Notes under the pieces: model-generated
Seen by the model: the letters and a program-made list of their open reading frames with translations, nothing else
Databases searched by the model: none
What the model was told of the DNA's origin: nothing
Source of the DNA: SVTX01 sp045658225
GTDB lineage: Bacteria; Bacillota; Clostridia; Oscillospirales; CAG-272
Reading direction: 5' to 3'
DNA length: 19,724 bases
Assembly (NCBI GenBank): GCA_045658225.1
Contig: JAZOUO010000082.1
Span: forward strand, 1-19,724
Program-made: the position numbers and the translations under genes
In this document: piece after piece, positions 6,960 through 13,456 of the stretch
Layout of the letters: each line of letters begins with the position of its first letter
Position numbering within the stretch: the first letter of the stretch is position 1

Positions 6960-7383
6960 ATGCTTTTGGAACATATACTGAATTGAATAGTGTTAAAAAC
7001 ACTACCGCTATTGCCACAAAGACAAGTCCGACAAAAAGTAAAAACCAATAACCGTGAAGTCTTTTTCCCTTCTTCTCGGCTTTATATTCGTGGTACTTGA
7101 CATGCTTGTACTTCTTACCTACCGACGGAATAAACATTCCGCTGACTTGTTTTAGAGCGTAGGTAATCCCATCGAAAAATCCCTCTGAGCTGACCCATAC
7201 AAGCAACGATACCATGATAAGAATCACACCCGGCACCGTAAATGCATCGGAAAGTATTCTGTACTTCTGCGCAATGTCAGTCTCCGTCCAAAAATTTCTC
7301 AACCAAAGAATACTTAACGTGAATATAGAAGCGCATACGGCAGTTATGGAATACTGAAGAATTATCTTCTTTTTGGCATTCAT
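6958..7383 (-). CDS. DUF3899 domain membrane protein, last gene of the opp operon
   Basis: This is a small membrane protein of 141 residues with three or four hydrophobic segments: about 8-28, 46-65 and 112-133. The segment FTVPGVILIMVSLLVWVSSE followed by GFFDGITYALK (about 48-79) matches, from memory, the DUF3899 family (gain of a membrane helix followed by the SxEGxFDG motif). A basic loop, about residues 88-110, sits between the last two helices. No function is known. Its ATG overlaps the oppF stop by four bases (7380-7383), so it is translated with the ABC transporter and could be an accessory or assembly factor for it. The stop lies in the shared terminator, making it the end of the operon. 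Confidence 0.82.
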   Translation of the reverse strand: MNAKKKIILQYSITAVCASIFTLSILWLRNFWTETDIAQKYRILSDAFTVPGVILIMVSLLVWVSSEGFFDGITYALKQVSGMFIPSVGKKYKHVKYHEYKAEKKGKRLHGYWFLLFVGLVFVAIAVVFLTLFNSVYVPKA

Positions 7384-8492
7384 ACTCCCAGCTCCTCTTT
7401 ATACTTTGCCTCTTCCGCATCATTACAGAACACGAAATGTCCGGGAGAAACCTCTCTGAGCGAAGGTTTATCGGTGGAATAGTCATGCTCCTTTGCAGCG
7501 TTGTAGGTAATTCTGCGGCGCTGCTTTTCCGTGTGGGGGTCAGGCTGAGGAATAGCTGACAGAAGCGAGCGCGTGTAAGGATGCATAGGATGAGCGAAAA
7601 GCTCTTCGGAATCTGCAAGCTCAACAAGATTACCAAAATACATAACGCCTATACGATCGGAAAAATATTTTACGACTGACAGGTCGTGTGCAATAAAGAG
7701 TATTGTAAGTCCAAGCGTCTCACGAAGTTCGTTGAGAAGGTTTATTACCTGTGCCTGAACTGAAACGTCAAGTGCGGAGATAGGCTCGTCTGCGATTATC
7801 ATATCAGGGCGCATTATTACCGAACGCGCGATACCGATTCTCTGACGCTGACCACCCGAGAACTCATGGGGATAACGTCCCGCATGCTCGCGGACAAGTC
7901 CTACGAGCTCAAGTATCTCATATACCTTTTCTTCAATATACTTCTTATCCTTTACTCCATTAACCACGAGTCCCTCGGAGATTATTTCCTTAACCGTCAT
8001 ACGAGGGTTGAGAGACGCGATGGGGTCCTGGAATATCATCTGGATCTTTGTGACAAGCTCCTTGTCACAATGCTTGTGATCGTAATTTGCAGAAGCGATT
8101 TCCTTTTTCTGCTGCTCAATAAATTCATGAGTCTCAGCTGTCTTCTGAGCAAGCTTACGCTTAGCCGCCTCTGTACCCTCTGCCTTGCACTCCTTTTCAA
8201 ACGCCTTAAGCTCAGCCTTGGCATTCTTTATTGCGTCCTTGTAGGATCTTGTACCCGCGGCGATTCTCTTACCCTTGAAGTAGATATTTCCCGACGTTAT
8301 ATCGTAAAGGCGGATAATGGAACGACCTGTAGTGGTCTTTCCGCATCCCGACTCTCCAACAAGTCCGAAAACCTCTCCCTTCTTGATGTCAAAGCTTACA
8401 TTGTTTACCGCCTTATTCTCATACTTACCTGATCTGAAGTACTGACAAAGGTTTTCAACACGAAGGAGAACTTCCTGATTCTGATTATCCAT
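7380..8492 (-). CDS. oppF: Oligopeptide/dipeptide ABC transporter ATP-binding protein, OppF/DppF type, with insertion
   Basis: This 370-residue cytoplasmic ATPase pairs with OppD to power import. It shows Walker A GESGCGKT (46-53), Q-loop MIFQDP with Gln155, signature FSGGQ (211-215), Walker B MIIADEP (231-237), His269 of the switch and the C-terminal HPYTRSLLSAIPQPDP typical of peptide importers (304-319). A lysine/glutamate-rich helical stretch of about 70 residues (about 78-148) is inserted between Walker A and the Q-loop, where standard OppF has a short turn. The usual C-terminal cysteine cluster of the peptide family is nearly absent (only Cys356). A GGAG site lies 9 bases before the ATG, which follows the oppD stop by one base. 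The DUF3899 gene overlaps its end. Confidence 0.93.
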   Translation of the reverse strand: MDNQNQEVLLRVENLCQYFRSGKYENKAVNNVSFDIKKGEVFGLVGESGCGKTTTGRSIIRLYDITSGNIYFKGKRIAAGTRSYKDAIKNAKAELKAFEKECKAEGTEAAKRKLAQKTAETHEFIEQQKKEIASANYDHKHCDKELVTKIQMIFQDPIASLNPRMTVKEIISEGLVVNGVKDKKYIEEKVYEILELVGLVREHAGRYPHEFSGGQRQRIGIARSVIMRPDMIIADEPISALDVSVQAQVINLLNELRETLGLTILFIAHDLSVVKYFSDRIGVMYFGNLVELADSEELFAHPMHPYTRSLLSAIPQPDPHTEKQRRRITYNAAKEHDYSTDKPSLREVSPGHFVFCNDAEEAKYKEELGV

Positions 8493-8493
8493 A

Positions 8494-10644
8494 TCACATT
8501 TCTCCTCTCTTCTTCATACGTTCAATTCTTTCAGTAATTATATGAGGCGGCTCAACCTTGGGCGCATTGGGGTGCAGGAGCCAGGTTGCTGCCCAGTGAG
8601 TAGGCGACACCTCAAACTGCGGAGGCTGCTGCTCAAAATCTATCTTCAGTGCATACTTATTACGTTCTGCAAATGCATCTCCCACGGGGGGATATATCAT
8701 ATTCGGAGGCGTTCCGGGGATAGCCTCGAGCTTTTCGTTTGTATCAAGGTCAGGCATTGACGAAAGAAGCGCCCATGTATAAGGATGACGGGGATCGTAG
8801 AAAATATCATCCGCTGTTCCGTACTCGATTATCTTACCTGCATACATAACGGCGATCTTATCAGCAATATTTGCTACGACACCAAGGTCGTGAGTGATAA
8901 AGATTACCGAGAGATTTCTTTCTTTCTTGAGGTTGTTGATAAGCTCAAGTATCTGCGCCTGAATGGTCACGTCAAGCGCTGTTGTAGGCTCGTCGCAAAT
9001 GAGTATGTCGGGATTTGCGGAAAGAGCAATAGCAATTACTATTCTCTGTCTCATACCGCCCGAGAACTCAAAGGGATACTGGTTATAACGTATTCTGGAT
9101 TCGGGAATACCAACCTCATCCATAAGCTTTATAGCCTTTTCCTTTGCCATTCTCTTTGTCAGCTTATATACGACAAGAGATGCCTTTTCCTTGAAATAAT
9201 CAACGAGGGCGTTAGCACGCGCGCCAAGATCAACCGATTCTACATTTTCAATGTCGCTCTGATACTTTGTTGCGACGTTGTCAAGTACCTTAAGGATATT
9301 TGCAACAAGATCCTCAAGCTCGTATACGACTGCAGGAACCACCTTCCAGCTTACAGTCTTACCCTTGGCAATAAGAGCTTCTCTCTTCTTGTTCTGCTTT
9401 TCATAGCGAGCAATTTCACGGGGATTATTAACAACCGCTGCAAAATACTGATCAATAGCACTTTCAAGCGATGTGTTGAACGTATAAGTCATACTGTCCT
9501 TAACCGTATCAAGCTTATTTATACAAGCATGGACAAGGGCAGATATCTTCTTACTTTGCTCATGTGCGCCCTTCTTGTCAAACGAGCCGCTTGCAAAGTA
9601 CTCACGAACCTCGGGCATAGCCTGTACAACTGCTTTCTTTGCCTTGAGAGACTTATCATAAGCATTCTTCTCTGCCGAGATTACAAGCTCTACAAAGTTG
9701 TTAAGGAAGCTTTCGTTGAGATATTCGCGTGCCGTAGCGTTGAGCTCCTCTATCGGCTTTTCCGTAAGACTTACATCGGGATTAGCCATAGAATAATATC
9801 CTATGCTAAAGAAATCGGGACGTGTCTTTCCTATGAGATTTTCAAGGAAGCTCTTTGCAAGCTTAAGATCATCCATAAGCTTCTGTACAGATTCGGCAGA
9901 TTTATCGTTATAGGACTTATTTGCCGAAAGTGCACCCACGATAGCATCAAGCTCAGACCCGCAGTTTGACGTCAAAAACTCATTTTTTACATTGGGAAGA
10001 TCCTTTACGATATCTCCAAGTCTATCCTTAACGTTTACTTTCTGCTTTTTCTCAATAAGGAATGAAAGATCTTCAATATCCGCGATAAGCTCCTCGGCTT
10101 TGTTGCGAGCTTCATTATAAGGAAGCTCAAGCCTAAGTGCCTGAATATTGAACTTGTCAAAGGTGTCCACAAGCTGAGATATTCTCTGTGCTTCACCTGC
10201 ACCGTGTACCTCAATAAGATTTTGCTTTAAGACCTCAAGCATACCGTTAAATTCCTTCTTGGACATTTTACGGGATGCCTTGTTTTTGAGGAGCATTGCC
10301 TCTGTTATCTGTTTACCTATCTTAACGATAGGGTTGAGGGAGGACAGCGGATCCTGGAAGATCATCGCTATTTTGTCACCTCTGATTTTGTGCATCTCTT
10401 CTTCGTCTATCTTAAGAAGATCCTTACCGTCGTAAAGAATCTCACCACCCTCAATAATGGAGTTTCCCGCAAGAATTCCAAGAATAGCCTTTGATGTTAC
10501 GGACTTACCAGATCCCGATTCACCAACGATAGCAAGTGTATCTCCTCTTTCAAGGTCGAAGGATATATTTCTTACCGCCTTCAGCGTACCGCCCTGTGTA
10601 CGGAAGGATATCTTCAGATTATTAACTTCAAGTATTTTACCCAT
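8494..10644 (-). CDS. oppD: Oligopeptide/dipeptide ABC transporter ATP-binding protein, OppD/DppD type, with ~380-residue insertion
   Basis: OppD energises peptide import with OppF. All motifs are present: Walker A GESGSGKS (41-48), Q-loop MIFQDP (Gln97), signature FSGGMRQR (527-534), Walker B DILICDEP (546-553), His585, and the C-terminal HPYTWALLSSMPD followed by EAIPGTPPNM. At 716 residues it is about twice the usual 320-350. The extra length is one block, about residues 119-497, between ITEAMLLK after the Q-loop and AIKLMDEVGIPE before the signature, that is, inside the helical subdomain. It is rich in Lys, Glu, Ala and Leu, predicted helical, without transmembrane segments or a recognised fold. 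Reading frame and composition run smoothly through it, so it is not a recent insertion. GGAGG lies 8 bases before the ATG, and the oppC stop is 3 bases upstream. Confidence 0.93.
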   Translation of the reverse strand: MGKILEVNNLKISFRTQGGTLKAVRNISFDLERGDTLAIVGESGSGKSVTSKAILGILAGNSIIEGGEILYDGKDLLKIDEEEMHKIRGDKIAMIFQDPLSSLNPIVKIGKQITEAMLLKNKASRKMSKKEFNGMLEVLKQNLIEVHGAGEAQRISQLVDTFDKFNIQALRLELPYNEARNKAEELIADIEDLSFLIEKKQKVNVKDRLGDIVKDLPNVKNEFLTSNCGSELDAIVGALSANKSYNDKSAESVQKLMDDLKLAKSFLENLIGKTRPDFFSIGYYSMANPDVSLTEKPIEELNATAREYLNESFLNNFVELVISAEKNAYDKSLKAKKAVVQAMPEVREYFASGSFDKKGAHEQSKKISALVHACINKLDTVKDSMTYTFNTSLESAIDQYFAAVVNNPREIARYEKQNKKREALIAKGKTVSWKVVPAVVYELEDLVANILKVLDNVATKYQSDIENVESVDLGARANALVDYFKEKASLVVYKLTKRMAKEKAIKLMDEVGIPESRIRYNQYPFEFSGGMRQRIVIAIALSANPDILICDEPTTALDVTIQAQILELINNLKKERNLSVIFITHDLGVVANIADKIAVMYAGKIIEYGTADDIFYDPRHPYTWALLSSMPDLDTNEKLEAIPGTPPNMIYPPVGDAFAERNKYALKIDFEQQPPQFEVSPTHWAATWLLHPNAPKVEPPHIITERIERMKKRGEM

Positions 10645-10647
10645 AGA

Positions 10648-12255
10648 TTATTCCTCCACTCCACGAAGCGACGGGTTAAATGCGTCGCGCAATCCATTGC
10701 CGAACAGGTTGAAGCATATCATCAAAAGTGAGATGACCAATGCCGGGAATATCATCAGGTGAGGATAGTTCTGCCACGAGGTTTGAGATGCCGCGGAGAG
10801 CAAAGTACCAAGGGAGGTTATATCCTGTCCGCCAAGGTTAACTATTCCAAGGTATGAAAGCATACTCTCTGTAAAGATAACACCGGGGATCGCCAAAACG
10901 GATCCTGTGATGATTGTTCCTAGTGTATTGGGGAATATATGCTTCCAGATTATTCTCCAGTCATTTGCGCCAAGTGTTCTTGCAGCCATAACGTATTCCT
11001 GATTCTTAAATCTATAGAACTGCGTTCTTACTCGGCTGGACATGCCTATCCATCCTGTAAGGAAGAATGCAAACAACAATGACGGTATAGGTCCAACCTT
11101 TTGAGCCAAGTGTATCTGGAAAAGCGACATAACTACGATGCTGGGGATACCATTGAGAATATCTGTGATTCTTTCCATAGTAAGATCCACAACGCCGCCG
11201 TAATAGCCCGAAATAGCACCCCAAATAGCGCCCACAACAAAGTTTACCGCGGAAACGATAAGCGCGATTATAAGAGAAAGACGTACACCATCCGCCATTC
11301 TAAGCGCGAGGTCATATCCCTGCGAGTCGGTTCCAAAGATATAGTTAGGCTCAAAGCCGTTATTGTAAATATAGTAGTTGTGATAAAGAACTCTGATTTT
11401 TCTTCCAGCAGTCTCATTGTCACCGCCACCGGATGCTATCGTATAAACAAGATTACCGTCAGCATCGCGCATATAGTTGTCTTCAAGAACTGCATTTTCA
11501 TCAAACTTGATGGTTTTTGCCATCACACTGCCATCAGGCTGCTTTACGAGTTTTATCGGGTCACCCTTATCGTTAGTCTTAAACCAGAAATTAGCATTAT
11601 TTGTATCAATAGGATGATATGTGTACTCGTTCTGCGCTATGAGAGGATAAAGAACCTGAATGCCAGTCTCCTCCTGCCACTTCACTATTTTCTTATACTC
11701 TTCCTGAGTGACGTCGTCGTAAATAAATCCAACCTCAAGATAAGCGTCAATAGTATAGCTGAATCTAGGTTTCATATCGGGTCCATTCTTTTTGAACTTG
11801 TATTCACTTATAGGCGAATAATTACTGTTCAATCCATCTCCGATAGTGATCTTTGTATTGCTATTCAAGGCTTCCTCGGTCTGCTCTGCTCCAATACCCG
11901 TAGAAATAAGCCAGAAAAGATTTCTATGTGTTCCGTCTCTCTTTACGCCGCCATTCATTATGCCTGTTTTTTCGGCAAGCCATGTGACCTTAGGACCCTT
12001 TTTAGAATAAAATGGATCCATAAATGATGAGTCATATTTGAAATTGAAAAGGGGCATCAGAAGCGAATAAAGAATGATAATGATAATTATAGCAGTGGCT
12101 GCAACCGAAGCCTTATTCTTTCTGAATCTTATCCAAGCATCCTTGAAATAACCAATGGGCTTGTCTTGAAATTCCTTGTCGGTTATTTTCTTTCCCGTAT
12201 TGGCGAATTCAAATTTTTCCGCTGGGATATTGTAAATATTCTTGTTGTTATCCAT
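10648..12255 (-). CDS. oppC: Oligopeptide/dipeptide ABC transporter permease, OppC/DppC type, with large extracytoplasmic insertion
   Basis: OppC is one of two membrane subunits of the importer. The protein has 535 residues against about 300-340 normally. After an N-terminal cytoplasmic region (WIRFRKNKASVAA) and transmembrane helix 1 (about 52-69), about 230 residues (72-302) should lie outside the membrane. The normal core then resumes with NYIFGTDSQGYDLALRMADG, helices from about 325 on, and the coupling loop EYVMAARTLGANDWRIIWKH (420-439) that contacts the ATPases. The C-terminus GLRDAFNPSLRG is typical. The start at 12255 is preferred over the one 11 codons upstream because GGGAGA lies just before it; that site overlaps the last codons of oppB, whose stop is one base away. 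Short WYD-rich repeats were not seen in the insertion. Confidence 0.92.
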   Translation of the reverse strand: MDNNKNIYNIPAEKFEFANTGKKITDKEFQDKPIGYFKDAWIRFRKNKASVAATAIIIIIILYSLLMPLFNFKYDSSFMDPFYSKKGPKVTWLAEKTGIMNGGVKRDGTHRNLFWLISTGIGAEQTEEALNSNTKITIGDGLNSNYSPISEYKFKKNGPDMKPRFSYTIDAYLEVGFIYDDVTQEEYKKIVKWQEETGIQVLYPLIAQNEYTYHPIDTNNANFWFKTNDKGDPIKLVKQPDGSVMAKTIKFDENAVLEDNYMRDADGNLVYTIASGGGDNETAGRKIRVLYHNYYIYNNGFEPNYIFGTDSQGYDLALRMADGVRLSLIIALIVSAVNFVVGAIWGAISGYYGGVVDLTMERITDILNGIPSIVVMSLFQIHLAQKVGPIPSLLFAFFLTGWIGMSSRVRTQFYRFKNQEYVMAARTLGANDWRIIWKHIFPNTLGTIITGSVLAIPGVIFTESMLSYLGIVNLGGQDITSLGTLLSAASQTSWQNYPHLMIFPALVISLLMICFNLFGNGLRDAFNPSLRGVEE

Positions 12256-12256
12256 A

Positions 12257-13216
12257 TTACTTTTCTCCCATTCTGATACGAGGATCAATAAATCCGTAGC
12301 TTATATCTACCACTATTCCCGCAGCAAGACCTATAAACGTATAGAATACGCAGTCCATCATAAATACGTCATAGTCACGAAGCTGAATAGACTGTATAAA
12401 GAGCTTGCCGACACCGGGGATACCAAATATCTGCTCTATGATCATAGAACCGCCAAGGATTCCTATAAAGCTTGCGATTATAGAAGGAAGTATCGGTACC
12501 ATTGCGTTCTTCAGTGCGTGTCGGGTAGTCGCCTGTGCACGAGTCAGGCCCTTAGCACGAGCCAAGAGCATATAATCAGACGTAAGCGACTCAGTCAGCT
12601 CTGCTCTGGTAAATCTGCAAAGTCCTGCAATTGAACCGAATGACAACGCAAGGATAGGCAGTATCATACTGTAAAGCATCTTTGCGGTAAACCAAGATCC
12701 ACCCGCCTCTTGAAGCGAATAAACATCAAGCTCGAGTCCTCCCCAAAATCCGAGGAAATACTGCACCAAAAAGGCATAGACATAGCTGGGGATAGAAACA
12801 AATATCATAACCGCCGTGCTTATTACGTGGTCCTGCCATTTGTTCTTCTTGATAGCTGCGTATATACCAAATGCTATACCTAAGGGAGTTGAGAATAACA
12901 GCGAGTATAGATTAACAAGTACTGTAGGCAACAGTCTGTCCGTGATAACATCAAGCGCGGGAGCGCGGTACTGGATATACCATGACGTACCGAAGTCAAA
13001 CTCCGTAAATATATTCTTCAAGTAAATACCGTACTGCTCAATAAGAGGCTTCTCATAGCCTAACGCCTCCCATCGCTCCTCGACAAGCTGCTGCTGAGCT
13101 ACGTTTCCCTGCGGCTTTGTCATAGGCAACATTCTTATAAGCATAAAGCATATAGTCACTATGCAAAACAGCACGAAAAACATAAGCAGTATTCTTTTCA
13201 ATACGTACTTTAACAT
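12257..13216 (-). CDS. oppB: Oligopeptide/dipeptide ABC transporter permease, OppB/DppB type
   Basis: OppB forms the translocation pore with OppC. At 319 residues it has the usual length. The start MLKYVLKRILLMFFVLFCIV is the classic N-terminus with helix 1. Further helices lie at about 98-121, 132-157, 180-200, 240-262 and 287-307, and the coupling loop SDYMLLARAKGLTRAQATTR (213-232) is well conserved, as is FGIPGVGKL (264-272). It ends with the family signature YGFIDPRIRMG. It is the only transporter subunit here without an added region. The ATG at 13216 follows an AAAGGAG site 9 bases upstream; an earlier in-frame start has none. The gene is 240 bases downstream of oppA, a gap full of inverted repeats. 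Confidence 0.94.
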   Translation of the reverse strand: MLKYVLKRILLMFFVLFCIVTICFMLIRMLPMTKPQGNVAQQQLVEERWEALGYEKPLIEQYGIYLKNIFTEFDFGTSWYIQYRAPALDVITDRLLPTVLVNLYSLLFSTPLGIAFGIYAAIKKNKWQDHVISTAVMIFVSIPSYVYAFLVQYFLGFWGGLELDVYSLQEAGGSWFTAKMLYSMILPILALSFGSIAGLCRFTRAELTESLTSDYMLLARAKGLTRAQATTRHALKNAMVPILPSIIASFIGILGGSMIIEQIFGIPGVGKLFIQSIQLRDYDVFMMDCVFYTFIGLAAGIVVDISYGFIDPRIRMGEK

Positions 13217-13238
13217 GTTTTTTTGCTCCTTTCCAATC

Positions 13239-13368
13239 AGGCGAAAAGAATTTTTCGTCTGCTCATCAAATCGGATGACTATCATTCGATTTGATGAAAA
13301 GACGAGATGCGCGATTTTGACAAAATTCGCCTCTTTTGCGGTTGATCCCGCAATTTTTCCGTCAAAAT
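13239..13368 (-). repeat. Structured spacer between oppA and oppB: hairpins close to oppB
   Basis: CATCAAATCG (13264-13273) pairs with CGATTTGATG (13287-13296); this stem extends outward through TCGTCT (13255-13260) with AGACGA (13300-13305). A second nested pair is formed by ATTTTGAC (13314-13321) and GTCAAAAT (13361-13368), around TTGCGG (13336-13341) and CCGCAA (13348-13353). AGGCG at 13239-13243 can also pair with CGCCT near 13328-13332. These would fold in the transcript ahead of oppB and could stabilise the 3' end of oppA mRNA or limit readthrough. No coding sequence is visible. Confidence 0.6.
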
Positions 13369-13389
13369 AAAAAGCTTTTCAAACGGCAA

Positions 13390-13451
13390 GTAATGGGAGA
13401 GGTATTTCACTCTCCCATTACAGCGGATTTATATCCTAAATGGTAATTTAG
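13390..13451 (-). terminator. Hairpins just after oppA, possible attenuator or RNA stabiliser
   Basis: A perfect 12-bp stem joins 13390-13401 with 13410-13421 around an 8-base loop. A smaller one (CTAAAT at 13436-13441, ATTTAG at 13446-13451) lies between it and the oppA stop. On the minus strand the T-rich tract starts only about 14 bases after the large stem, so termination would be partial at best. Such stems behind a binding-protein gene commonly give more binding protein than permease; that role is inferred. Confidence 0.55.
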
Positions 13452-13456
13452 CGATA

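Noticed and set aside
8785..9969. Open frame of about 394 codons on the plus strand opposite oppD
   Set aside because: No ribosome-binding site, no family resemblance, and the minus-strand frame carries the OppD motifs on both sides of it. It is an antisense shadow.
11101..12027. Open frame of about 308 codons on the plus strand opposite oppC
   Set aside because: It is an antisense shadow of the OppC insertion; the composition is implausible and no start signal is present.
13336..13360. Plus-strand terminator-like GCGG/CCGC hairpin with T-run
   Set aside because: No plus-strand gene ends here. It is better read as part of the structured oppA-oppB spacer.
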